The notes under the pieces were generated by a model. It did no database searches and was not told where the DNA came from. It worked only from the letters and a program-made list of their open reading frames with translations. A program made the translations under genes and the position numbers. Shown here piece after piece: positions 24,010-34,591 of a stretch of DNA of 64,000 bases. Numbering within the stretch: the first letter of the stretch is position 1; each line of letters begins with the position of its first letter. Origin of the DNA: Pollenia angustigena (lineage: Eukaryota; Arthropoda; Insecta; Diptera; Polleniidae); contig OV884060.1 in assembly GCA_930367215.1 (NCBI GenBank), positions 98,170,151 to 98,234,150 of the forward strand, read 5' to 3'.

Positions 24010-25027
24010 CACTGATGGGATTTGTGGTACTATTGTACCAAATTTGGTACAATCTAAACTTTATTGGTACACTGGTACAATTTATTATTTCTTGGTACAA
24101 TTAAAAAAAAAAAAATTTACGAATTTTTATCATAAGTACATACATATATCCCTCGAGGAAATCTGGGATCAAGTGTCTCCAAGTCGCCACTTTTGTCGAT
24201 AGTTTTGGTGGCACTGTCTACACTTTTGTCTGCCTTTGACAAAAAAAAAAAAGAGAAATGTTTGCCTCTTCCTTATTAGTGAAGTGTGAAGGTAATCTGA
24301 TGAAATTTGGTACATTGGTTTCAATTCATAAGGACGATGCCTACTGAAAACAGTTAGAATCGGTTCAAAATTATTTCCGGAATAGTGTTTTTGCCTATAA
24401 ACCATCTTATGTTGGTATTAAGATTAAATTTGGGTCAAACTTATTTTATTGCAATCTGAATCATCTTAATAAATTGTTTTGGAATCGGTCCATATTTGAC
24501 GATAGCCTCCACACAAATACTACTCCCGGGCAAAGCTTTCAATGCTAAAACTTCCTTAAACATGTTGGTATTGACATGAAAATTTGCTACAATAACTTTT
24601 ATGATAGCTACTATGTCATGAAATATATTGTGCTGGAAGGTCCGAAATTAACCATAGGCCCCCTTTCTAAAATCCATTAAAGGAAAGCAAATCTCATATA
24701 GATCAAGATGCATAAATTATATTCGGCAATAAGAACCTGCATATGAATCATAATTGAAACATAATTTCGTTCTGGCGGGTCCACGATTGCCCACGCACCC
24801 CAAATAGAGTACTCTCTCGAAAATTTGTCTTAATGTACTGTGGTGTAGGTATCAAATATTCCGGCTTTTTACTTGTTTTGCTTTTATTTTTATTGATTAA
24901 GTTTTTTAAGTGAATTACTATGTACGCTTATTTATTTAATAGCCAAAGTTTGGTACAAATTATGTCAATTTGGTACAATTTTGCCATGAAGACGGTAAAA
25001 TTAAAGAATTGTCAGATCCCAACAGTG
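24010..25027. mobile_element. hAT-type non-autonomous element with 8-base TSD
   Basis: The 8-base sequence AGCCACAT flanks both sides exactly (24002-24009 and 25028-25035). Inside it the ends are inverted: CACTGATGGGAT on the left and ATCCCAACAGTG on the right. TTGGTACAATTT-like words repeat near both ends. An 8-base TSD with CA-TG ends fits hAT. The middle (about 24130-24890) is filled by a family A dispersed repeat. No transposase is present. Confidence 0.85.
24130..24890 (+). repeat. Dispersed repeat family A inside hAT element
   Basis: It shares blocks with the copy at 20830-21490 (GGAATCGGTCCATATTTGAC; TTCGTTCTGGCGGGTCCACG) and ends with the same GTACTGTGGTGTAGGTATCA word. Confidence 0.65.
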
Positions 25028-25035
25028 AGCCACAT

Positions 25036-26234
25036 ATGTAAGTAGAAACTCATTCGTATAAGTGACATTAAGATCTGTGTGTTTGTAATAATAAGTGTGT
25101 TTATTTGTTGATATAAATGCGATTGCTAGATGGATTACTTTTGATGAATTTTTTAAATTTCTTTAAATAGCTTTTGCTGTCCTCAGATTTGAATTGCGTC
25201 AATTGTTTGTTGTTCGGAATTTGATTTGCGCAACATTCAAATGAATATACATAAACATTATTTAATTCTATAAATTAAAAAAATACTATTAATCAAAGTT
25301 CTTTAATACTTTTTATGTCTCATTTAGATAACATTAGAGGCATGTGTGGGTGTAATCCGTAAAAGCCTGGGTTCGAGCCCCGCGGCAGTCTAGAATGAAA
25401 AATTATCAATAAATTTTAATTAATTTCATATTGTAAAATTCCTTTCTTCATAAAAATAATTTAATGAAAATTTAATTCGATGAATTTAAGCCTAATAAAA
25501 ATATCAAAATCAAATTGAATATGTATCACAATATGCTTCAAAAGGGAGAAATATACACTATAAACCCAAAAAATTCCGAAAAAAAACTGTTTAAACTAAA
25601 TTGTGCAAAACCATGCTGCAAAAGGTAAAATATGCAGAAATATGCACTAACAAATCGATGCCAAAACTCATAAAAAGCTCTAAATCTATCTGAAGGATAA
25701 ACAGGATAGCTAAAACTCATCGTTCCTATAATTCACTTAAGTATACAATTGAAGCACAGCCCCGAATAACGTTGTAAAAGCCACTTTTTGCAAAATCTTT
25801 TTTTTTACAAATTATCGTTAACATTTCTCTCTTACATTATTTAAACATCATATCATCCAAAATTATGCAACTTAACCTCTTGAAAATGCAATATAAACAG
25901 TCAGCCAGTGTAAGAACGTTGTTATGTACTAAAACATAATATTAACTAATGATTTTGCATCTTGGAATGACATTTTAAAAGCCGCTTGCGTAGTGGAAAA
26001 ACATTTTAAATGACATTGCGATTGTGAATATGAAACGTTTTTTCACTAAAAAAAAAGTTATAAACTGTAAATTCGCCTGTTATTTTAAATTAAAATATCT
26101 TGATATTTTGCATTAAAGTCTTTATTATCATTAATTTTGATAATCTAAGAAAAATTTTAAAATGAGTAATCCTCCCTTTCAAAAACGTTTTTTTGCTCTC
26201 CTGAAAAATAATTATTTTGTTACTTACAACGCTA
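25036..26234. other. No recognised gene
   Basis: AT-rich. The only item of note is GGGTTCGAGCCCCGCGG at 25368-25384, which resembles a Pol III B box, but no paired tRNA cloverleaf or poly(A) tail accompanies it. Confidence 0.5.
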
Positions 26235-26859
26235 TTCGCGGCCACTGTTGCCAATTTAGAGATTTTCCCGCTAAATCTAGCGTTTTTGAAATGTCAATCG
26301 CGGGAAAAAACACGTTTTAGCGGTAAGCGGGAAATCTAGCGATTTTCAAAGATCTCTCAGCGGCTCATTTTCGCTACAAAAACCTTTCTCAAATTAAAAA
26401 TATACAGATTTTATATTTTTTCTTTTTGTTTTTCTGGCTAAAAACTTCTGGTTTATGTTCACGGTTTTAATTACTTTTATACAGGGGTGTTCTTGAAATC
26501 GAAAACGCAAAACGCATGAATTTAAAACGTCGTTTTTTAATAAGATTTCTGTGTTAAATGAATTTTATGACAAATATTTTACAAATATGTCTCTATTAAA
26601 CAGAATTTCATAACAAAAATTATAAAAATTTGATTAAAAGTGTATTAAAAATAACTACCAAATTCTTGCATTTTGCCAAGGCGAATTTATGACATTTTTT
26701 TTCGATTTTTAGTTAGTATTTCGTTAATCCCAGGGACCGTAACGGTTATAAGTGATATCAAAAAAGTTATTTTTTAACAGTTATTTTAAGAATTTAAAAA
26801 AAAACTCAATCTTTAACAGTTATTTTTCAACGTAAAAATAAAAGGTCGAATAAACTCTT

Positions 26860-27145
26860 AAAAATGGAGTTTTATTTTACCATCAAAAAATAAAACTCAT
26901 TTAGGAGTTTTATATTTTCCGTCTAAAATAAAACTCATTTTAGGAGTTTTATTTTTTCCGTCTAAAATAAAACTCATTTTAGGAGTTTTATTTTTTCCGT
27001 CTGAAATAAAACTCATTTTAGGAGTTTTATTTTTTCCGTCTAAAATTTAAATCATTTTAGGAGTTTTATTTTTTCCGTCAAAAAATAAAACTCATTTGAG
27101 TTTTATTTTTTCCGTCTCGTTTGAGTTTTATTTTTTCCGTCAGAA
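26860..27145. repeat. Left array of ~39-base hairpin units
   Basis: About seven units with consensus AAATAAAACTC, ATTTTAG, GAGTTTTATTT, then TTTCCGTCT. Each unit is itself an inverted repeat that can fold into a hairpin of about 11 pairs. Units differ by point changes and deletions, as expected of an aged tandem array. Confidence 0.9.
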
Positions 27146-27149
27146 ACAA

Positions 27150-27950
27150 TTTTGCATATTAATACAATTTATTTTGCACTAAGTTGATTGCAAAAATCTG
27201 ATTTTTTCAATTAATTAATTTGTTTTTGACATTTAAAAATATTTTCAAGCAAATAAATCTTCAATTATCAAACACCAGCAGATTGGTCCGCTATATTTTC
27301 GTTAATTTGGCAACTTTTGTTTCTTTTTTGAATTTAGTTATGTTTTCCTTGTATTTATTCTGCCATGGTTTTAATTATGATGCAGTTAGGGGGTGGGCTC
27401 ACGAGGCCAGCTGTTTGCAGTGTTTTTCTCCGTGTTGTGTCGTTTGGTGTCTCTTAATTTTTGTTTATTTATATTTTTTGTAAAGTCATTTTGATATTTG
27501 CAATATGCCTGTTGTTTTTTGTGATGTTGCATTTTTGTTGTACTGAGGTCACTTTACTAATGCACTTTGACTTTAATAAACATAAATGTGAGATTTTTGC
27601 TTCGTCATCTTTCTTATTGTTGTACACCCAATCCTGTTTTTACACGGTAGATACGTTCCAAAGGATACCATGTAAAAAAAATCATGTAAAAAATATACCT
27701 AGAATATACATGTGTACGTGTGCATATAATATTTCTTTTTAATTTTGACCACGTTCAAATATCAATAGGAAATAAAGGCCCCTATTACTGAGTTGAGTTG
27801 TAATTTCTTAATTTTTGTATAATGGTTTACAACTTTGCTATATTGCAGTGAACTAAAACATAACAAAAATTACAACTGATCACAACCAGTTGTCTTACAC
27901 AATGAGTTTAAAACCATTCTAGGAGCAAGACTAGTATTCTTAATCTACCG
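27150..27950. other. 5' part of inner hAT without recognisable transposase
   Basis: Open frames at 27220-27742 have no hAT features. They are rich in Phe, Cys and Leu, as AT-rich non-coding sequence gives. The N-terminal transposase exons seem to have been lost or replaced here. Confidence 0.5.
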
Positions 27951-27959
27951 CAAGTTACC

Positions 27960-28917
27960 ATGGATGTACAGACACGATGGAATTCAACATACCTTATGAT
28001 AAAAAGCTTAATGGCCTACAAATCATTTTGCTTGAAAAATGTCGATGCCGCTCTTTTTCTACATCAGTCAGAATGGGAAAATATGGAAGCCTTACTAACC
28101 GTTTTGGAGCCGGTATACATCGCCACACAAAAGCTGCAAGAAGAGCAATTATTTTTTAGCGATTTTTTTAAAATATGGCTTGAAATGAAGCTTGAAATTC
28201 GGTCGAAGCCCGACAGCTCTGCTTTTATAGAAAAATTAGAACGGCGTGAAAAAATGCTGCTTAATAATCCAACATTCCTTGCAGCTTTATATTTGGATCC
28301 GCGTCTTCAGTGCATCATTGCAAAGGAGCCTTTACAATTAATGTGTGCTCGAAGCCATCTTAAAGAAGTGATCGTCCGGATTTTAAGGTTGGAGAAACAA
28401 GTAAGTTTTATATAATATTTTTTTAATATTTTTCTTAATATGGTTATTTTTTTTTTTCTTTTTGCAGATAAAAAATAACCAATGTGATGATCGACCATCG
28501 ACAAGCGAGGAAGCTTTACGATCCTCACCGGATGTTTTCCCATCTTCGCCGGATGTTTGTGATACATCCCAATCTCAAACATCGCTTTTGGGTCAGTATT
28601 TGAACTCCCTTAATGTAGATAGGGAACAAGAAGAGGAAGAAAATGAAAATTATGATGAAAAAAAAGCCTTCTATGAAATCGATAATTTTTTTCCAAGGCA
28701 GTTATCGATTGATAAACCTCTTTTTGAATACTGGGAGACAAAAAAAATATCATATCCTTACTTGTATAAGTTAGCAAAAACTGTGCAATGTGTTCCTGCA
28801 ACCCAAGTATGCGTGGAAAGAGCATTCTCTGCTCTTAAGTTGGTATTGAGCGACCTGCGGTCAAATCTTTCACCAGAAAATTTGGAAAAAATAATGTTTG
28901 TTAAATTAAACAAATAA
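27960..28917 (+). CDS. hAT transposase, C-terminal ~300 residues, two exons
   Basis: Exon 1 (27960-28401) begins MDVQTRWNSTYLMIKSL, the DVxTRWNSTY signature of hAT transposases. A GT-AG intron (28402-28466; GTAAGT ... TTTGCAG) joins exon 2 in frame, which encodes YPYLYKLAKTVQCVPATQVC and VERAFSALKLVLSDLRSNLS, the C-terminal hAT dimerisation region, with stop at 28917. The BED zinc finger and N-terminal catalytic part, normally another 300 or so residues, are not recognisable between the left hairpin array and 27960. The in-frame upstream stop and a possible splice acceptor (TTCTAG near 27920) leave room for a missed exon, but I find none. It is probably a truncated, non-functional transposase. 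Confidence 0.85.
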
Positions 28918-28979
28918 AAAAAGTATTTTAAAAAAAAGTAAACAAATGAATTTTAATTAAGACAAAAAAATTTATCTCT

Positions 28980-29395
28980 TCAAAAGAGTTTTATTTTATG
29001 AAGGCGAAATGAGTTTTATTTTAGACGAAAAAATACTCGTAAAATGAGTTTTACTTTATACGGAAAAAATAAAAGTCCGCAAATGAGTTTTACTTTAGAC
29101 GGATAAACTAAAACTCCACAGATAAGTTTTATTTTAGACGGAAAAAATAAAACTCATTTTAGGAGTTTTATTTTTGACGGAAAAAATAAAACTCCTAAAA
29201 TGAGTTTTATTTTAGACGAAAAAAATAAAACTCCTGAAATGAGTTTTATTTTAGACGGAAAAAATAAAACTCCTCAGATAAGTTTTATTTTAGAAGAAAA
29301 AATAAAACTCCTAAAATGAGTTTTATTTTTGATGTAAAAAATAAAACTCCTAAAATGAGTTTTATTTTTGACGGAAAACATAAAACTCTTGTTTT
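28980..29395. repeat. Right array of ~39-base hairpin units
   Basis: About ten units of the same hairpin repeat in the opposite orientation (the spacer reads AGACGG here and CCGTCT on the left), so the two arrays form long subterminal inverted repeats around the transposase gene. Confidence 0.9.
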
Positions 29396-29559
29396 TTAAG
29401 ATCACTACAGATTCTGAAAGAGCTCGTCAGTTCGAATATATTGGTATATGACACTATAAGTCTCCGTTGGCTCTAACATGAAGAGTTTTTATGTTGAAAT
29501 TTTCCGGATAACTGTTATTTACGGTCCCTGGTTAATCCTGTATGTAACTACTCACAACT

Positions 29560-30010
29560 TTAAGCACGCATTAAGGCATTTCCGTCTGTCTATGCGTCTG
29601 TTGTCACTTTCAAACGACTCAAAAGGGAATATAAATATTGGCATCAAATTGTTTAGAATTCACCTAAGCAGTTTGGGATTGCAGTCCAGCACAATCGGTT
29701 CAGTAGGAAAAGTGCTATAAATTAAAATGTGGAACAACCACCCTAAAAACTAACATAACTAGTGGCGGAATGCACATATTGATATAATATTATGCACAAA
29801 TTCGTTCCATATGACTAAAAAGCTTTCAATCTATGTTCTATTATAATAACATTTGGTCAGTCAAAGTTTTATAAGACTATAAATTACTTGTTCAAATTTT
29901 GTGAAGATCAGCCCATAATTTACCATATGTCCCATATAAACCCACTTCGGAAATATTCTAACTGTAGGTGGAGGGTATCAAAGATTAGCATAGATGAATA
30001 TATAACTCTA
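29560..30010 (+). repeat. Dispersed repeat family B, partial
   Basis: It shares GATTGCAGTCCAGCACAATC-like and GGTGGAGGGTATCAAAGATT words with 2320-3395 and lies within the outer hAT. Confidence 0.65.
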
Positions 30011-30257
30011 ACTTATTTTCTTTTAAGAATAAAATGACTAGGGAAGTTGGAAACCATAGTATGTAACGTAATTGAGAGTCATATACCTTTAAAAAAGCAG
30101 CATATATCTTGATTTATATAAAACTTTAAAAAATGTTTAGGTTTTAGCGGTATTTTTAAAAAAATTCCCGCTAAATTAAATATTGAGCGGTTTCTAGCGG
30201 TTTTGACGTCCGATTTGGCGGGAAATGCTCAAAAAAGTTGGCAACAGTGTTCGCGGC

Positions 30258-32400
30258 TGTGGTTCAATTATTTTTCTATTTAGGGAAAATAAATATCACT
30301 TTAAATAACTGCAAATAAATTCAGAAAAAAGTAAATTAAGATTTTTAAAATCTATTTTTATATGTTTTAAGCTTAAACTTATTTTAATTGGACTTTTTAG
30401 CTTAAGATGTATCAATAAAGGTGCTATCAGACGGGATGTATTTTACATATGTACTGTCAAATTTTCCATCTGTAAAAGTTGTACACATCGTGTGATACAT
30501 ATGAAACTTAACATGTGTAAAATACATGTGGAAATACATATGTAACTTTTTCGATTAGAACACGCTCTATTTTCCTGTGGCAAACATAAACAAAACAGCT
30601 TGTTTGTTTTGAAACGTAAGCAAAAGTCAGCTTTTGTTTACATTTATAGGTTATGTCATAAGGAAAAACATAAGCAGGTGTGATAGCAAAAATTATGAAT
30701 CGTATGTAAAATGGAAATTTTGACATACATACGGAATTACATATGGGTAAGAAAAGTGCTACATTCGGCGTTGCCGAATCTTATATACCCTTCATGGTGC
30801 GAAAAAAAGGAAGTTATACCGTTCTTGAGATATAAATAAATCAACTTAGCGCCACGCCACTTGTCCAATCCCTTCCACATTTTGCAAGATGTTCTGAATT
30901 GATAACCAAGATGCATGTACCTAATTTGGAAATAAAATTAAAAAACAACGGATTTTTTGGGTAAAATTAGATGCAGTCGTTGTTTTGTTGCTCCATTTAA
31001 ACGGACAGACCGAAGGAAATCGTTAAGTCAGCTTCGCTACTTATAAGGAACCAGAATATAAATATATATATATATACTCTGTTGATGTTCCTTCATAACA
31101 GTACATTTCAGCAAATTTTTTTTTTGGGCTTATGGTTACAGAGATATCGAATATTAAAAAATCACGTTATAAGAATACTATGTTCAAATAAACTCGCATA
31201 ACGTTTTTAATATTATTCAAATAGAATCTTTTTTTTTTTGTATTTATTCTTTTTTTGTCTACTTTCCAATAAAAAGTAGTAAAAATTTTGGCACAGTGGG
31301 CTTGGATGCGATTTTCGAGATTTAATATTTTAAGCAATTTTTTTCACTCTTTGATTTTCTTGATTTTTATTCTTGATAAAAACACTGAAATAAATGTTGG
31401 AAGAATTCCAACCAATTGTAGTGGGGAATGTAAGAAAAGATAAACTCACTGTTTATTGTTGATGTTTTTGTTTAAACTTTGATATTGTTACAAGTAGAAC
31501 TGTTGCATTTAATTCTTAAACGCTTAACAGTTTTATTTGGTTTAATATTTTTAGTTTTTCATAAATCTTTGGATGAAGTTTCCGGACGATCTGGCCTAAG
31601 CAACCAGTGAAATGCGCATAGGAATAGCTTATCCCATCAACAATAAATTCCAGTGTTTTTATCAAGAATAGAAATTGGGAATTAAGCACGAATAACAAAA
31701 TCTTTTAAATTAAAATTTTGTATTCCCAAAAATTACTTTGATAAAAACTATTATATTTTTGATTTTTTTAAATTTGTTAAAAAAAATTTTTCCTATATAA
31801 ACAACTGTACAAAAATTTTCTAGGATTTCGAAGCATATATTTTCAATACTAATTCATTAATTTTGTTATTTGCATTGGATTTGTCATAAAATAACTAAGA
31901 ATTATTTCAATACGGTTTTTTACTTTTATCTAAGCAAAATATATTACTGATCATAGCCACCCTTCACCAATTTCGTGCACACATAATTTTATTTTATGAT
32001 AGGGGCTTACTGAGCAGTATTAACTTATAACGAAACAGTACCTCAAGTGCAATATCGTCGGCTGATAATCGGCGGATTTTTTTGCGGTTTTGAGTTAAGA
32101 TCGATTCCTTTGGTTTTCCGACCTAATCTTTCATTTGACGTAATCAGTTTTTACCTCACACGGTTTTCGATATATGAAGTGTTGAGTTTGTCGTATGTGG
32201 TATTTGCTGAAGCAATTTTCAAATTAAATGTCGCATGTAACTGCCAAACGCCACATACGACAAATTTCCATATACGATGTATATGGAAATTATATTATAT
32301 TATACATATATAAAACGACCAAAAAATTGATTTATTATTTAAATTTCGATGTGGATTTTTCATGGCACATACGATTTTTAAATAATTTTTGTTTTAAAAA
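30258..32400. other. Mostly unrecognised, with small repeats
   Basis: 30427-30770 carries diverged inverted words (CATATGTACTGTCAAATTTT against CGTATGTATGTCAAAATTTC-like) and may be an old ~340-base MITE. 30765-31060 starts CATTCGGCGTTGCCGAATCT and ends in a short TA run, like other dispersed fly repeats. The rest has no credible gene; the small frames at 31516-31698 and 32047-32313 resemble nothing I know. Confidence 0.4.
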
Positions 32401-32404
32401 TTGA

Positions 32405-32521
32405 CCCCCATATTCATAAAAAATATTTTTATTTTATTGGAGGTTTATTGAACGAATTTCCTATGAAAATGTGTTCAATAAACCTCCAATAAAATAAAAA
32501 TATTTTTTATGAATATGGGGG
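32405..32521. repeat. Perfect 49-base hairpin
   Basis: The arm 32405-32453 (CCCCCATATTCATAAAAAAT...) is the exact reverse complement of 32473-32521, with a 19-base loop. It sits right before the broken reverse-transcriptase fragment. Perfect arms imply recent origin or a small MITE. Confidence 0.9.
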
Positions 32522-32524
32522 TTA

Positions 32525-33118
32525 GTGTTTAAATGTCGATGTTTCTCAAGCTTTTGATAAAGTCTGGCATGAAGGCTTATTACATAAATTGAAGCTAAAC
32601 TTACCAATAAACAAACACAAGCTGTTAGAAAGCTACTTAGTCGGTCGAAAGTTTATTATTAAAGAAGGTGATTATTTAAGCTCTCCTCATCAAATTGACG
32701 CTGGAGTCCCTCAGGGAAGCATCCTGGGCTTTTATACTCAATATATACCTCGGATATGCCAACAAACAACTACACCCAAACTTCAACATTTGCTGATGAT
32801 ACAGCTTTTCTAAGCGTGCACGAAAACAGTCAAGAAGCATCTCGATACCTGCAGGATCATATATTTCAATTCGAACTATGGTTTAAGCAATGGAGGATAA
32901 AGGTCAATGAGCAAAAATGTGTACATATAACATTCACCTTGCGTCGGGAATCATGCCCCCCTATTAAAATCAATAATCAAATAATACCTCGGTATTCATC
33001 TAGATCGCCTTTAACGTGGAAAAGCCATATAGAGGCAAAATTAACTCAAATGAAACTAAAAGCCATCCAAATTCATTGGCTTATTGGAAGAAACTCTGTT
33101 AGGGATGCAAACGATGCA
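32525..33118 (+). pseudogene. Jockey-type LINE reverse transcriptase fragment
   Basis: The translated pieces read VSQAFDKVWHEG (from ~32540), AGVPQGSILG near 32700, then, after a frameshift near 32730, TFADDTAFLSVHENSQEASR with the catalytic FADD, and WKSHIEAKLTQMKLKA. The order and spacing are those of the reverse-transcriptase palm of Jockey/X/Juan-type LINEs, a different lineage from the YADD LINE in the tandem array. Only ~200 residues remain: the 5' end abuts the perfect hairpin at 32521 and the 3' end runs into the (TA)n tract. A second small frame break lies around 33000, where the LGIHLD motif expected before LTWKSH is garbled. Confidence 0.85.
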
Positions 33119-33128
33119 TCGATGTTTA

Positions 33129-33129
<1 letters not shown>

Positions 33130-33204
<75 letters not shown>
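33130..33204. repeat. (TA)n microsatellite
   Basis: About 37 uninterrupted AT dinucleotides bounded by TTTAGC and GCTAAA, so the tract and its borders are self-complementary. Confidence 0.97.
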
Positions 33205-33206
<2 letters not shown>

Positions 33207-33508
33207 TAAAGATCATAGCATGATCAAATGCACAGTTTATGATTTAACTCATTTCGAGTCATTTTCAGTGGCGCCACCTGTCTGAAATTGGTCATATCAA
33301 CTTATAAACCTTCGCCGGCTCACGCTCAACAACTTTGCTGAAGACCATAGCATCGTCAAATGCAGAGTTTACGATTTAATTCATACTGAGTAATTTTCAA
33401 TGGCGCCACCTATTTTATATTTTATATATATATATTTATTTCCTTTCAATAATTTTTCAAGCTCAAGGTCCGTTTTATATAAAAATTATTTATTTAAAAT
33501 TTATCCAA

Positions 33509-33542
33509 TATTTCGCTATCTCAATGGATAGCTTCTTCAGGG
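33509..33542 (-). ncRNA. Hammerhead-ribozyme-like motif (outer Penelope)
   Basis: On the minus strand CTGAAGA (33540-33534) is followed by one base, a 6-pair stem (GCTATC, six-base loop, GATAGC; 33532-33515) and GAAA (33514-33511), then TATTGG as in the inner copy. The stem differs in sequence from that at 36178-36194 but pairs fully, so the stem has covaried between the two families. Confidence 0.6.
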
Positions 33543-33699
33543 ATTTTTGGTTTTTTATATTTCAAACAATTTTTAACAAACAAAATTAAATGAAACAACA
33601 AAATTGTCAATTGTGAAAATTAATAAAAAATTATACACAGGAAACAAAAATTATTCTATAACATTTTTATAAACTTATTTAATTTCCTATCTTATTCTT

Positions 33700-34584
33700 A
33701 TAAATTAAATGTCTGTAATTTTGAGCTACATTGTCCGTATCCGTCTTAAAATTAATTCTTTGTTCCAGTGGTATGTTTATAATTTGCAACATTTCTAACA
33801 TGTAGCGGCGTTTGTAGTTTGTTTCTGTATTTAAAACTTTATTATCCTTACCCTTACAAGGTCAAAATCTGGTGTATGATTGAAATTGGCACAATGCGAT
33901 GACAATGCAGTTTTTTGAGAAGATACATGTTTGTATTTTTGATCAGATCTATGTCCTGCTAATCTAGTTCGTAATTTGTTTTTTGTGGTACCTGTATATA
34001 CTTTACCACATACTTTATTATCCTTACCCTTACAAGGTATCTTGTAAATAATATTAGATTTATCTAATTTTTCTGTCTTATCTTTCATTTTACTGAATAA
34101 TCTATCCAATGTATTAAATGTTTTATGAGCCATCCTATAATTATTCATATCATAAATATTAGAATTTTGCAATCGTTCTGAAAACATTGGTACATAAGTT
34201 AAAGACTTATAAATTTTAGGTTCAGTTACCGTATTCACACTACCTTCCCTATGTCTTTTGTACTGTCCAATCAAATTACAAATCAATTCCCTTGGGAAAT
34301 TATTATCCCCTAAAATATTTTTAATTCTCATCTTATTATTCCTATGAAAAATTATATCACTAATATTAAGAACCTTATCTATAAAATTTTTGGCAGTATT
34401 TATAATAACCCTTCTCGGATGTTTCGAATAATAATTAATAATTCTTCCTGAAGAAATTGGCTTTTGGTACCAATCAACTAATAAGTTATTCTCCTTTCTT
34501 ATAACTAATGCGTCTAAATATGGAAGTTTATGATTACATTCCCTTTCAATTGTAAATTTAATATTCTGGTGAAAGGAGTTAAAT
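33700..34584 (-). pseudogene. Penelope-like RT thumb and GIY-YIG endonuclease (outer copy)
   Basis: Reading leftward from 34584: LPYLDALVIRKENN, VDWYQKPISSGRIINYYSKH and HPRRVIINTA (Penelope thumb region), then LTYVPMFSERL, MAHKT, and the GIY-YIG endonuclease with NIIYKIPCKGK and KVYTGTTKNKLRTRLAGHRS, ending SSHCANFNHTPDFD. A 27-base stretch (33836-33862) duplicates 34012-34038 and shifts the frame; past it the last part (NYKRRYMLEMLQIINIP) is still readable in another frame down to about 33700. The YTG form of the YIG triplet may be a mutation. Confidence 0.9.
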
Positions 34585-34591
34585 ATGTTTA

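Larger units (their letters stand above)
26731..29530 (+). mobile_element. Inner hAT element, 2.8 kb, exact 8-base TSD
   Basis: GTTAATCC flanks both sides exactly (26723-26730 and 29531-29538). The ends are CAGGGACCGTAA (26731) and its perfect complement TTACGGTCCCTG (ending 29530), extended by imperfect GGTTAT/ATAAC. 8-base TSD and CAGGG ends are standard for hAT. Inside, inverted arrays of ~39-base hairpin units (26860-27145 and 28980-29395) enclose a partial transposase gene at 27960-28917. Confidence 0.92.
26243..30249. mobile_element. Outer hAT-type element with exact 8-base TSD
   Basis: TTCGCGGC flanks both sides exactly (26235-26242 and 30250-30257). The ends are inverted: CACTGTTGCCAA on the left and TTGGCAACAGTG on the right, each followed by TTCCCGCTAAAT/TTTAGCGGGAA-like words. 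The end sequence is close to that of the MITE at 38245. Removing the inner hAT (26731-29530) leaves ~1.2 kb of non-coding sequence that includes a family B segment (29560-30010), so this element is non-autonomous. Confidence 0.88.

Noticed and set aside
25330..25400. Possible tRNA or tRNA-derived SINE at GGGTTCGAGCCCCGCGG
   Set aside because: Only a B-box-like word is present; no A box at the right distance, no cloverleaf and no A-tail.
33130..33204. CRISPR-like or regulatory array in the TA tract
   Set aside because: It is a plain dinucleotide microsatellite with no spacers.
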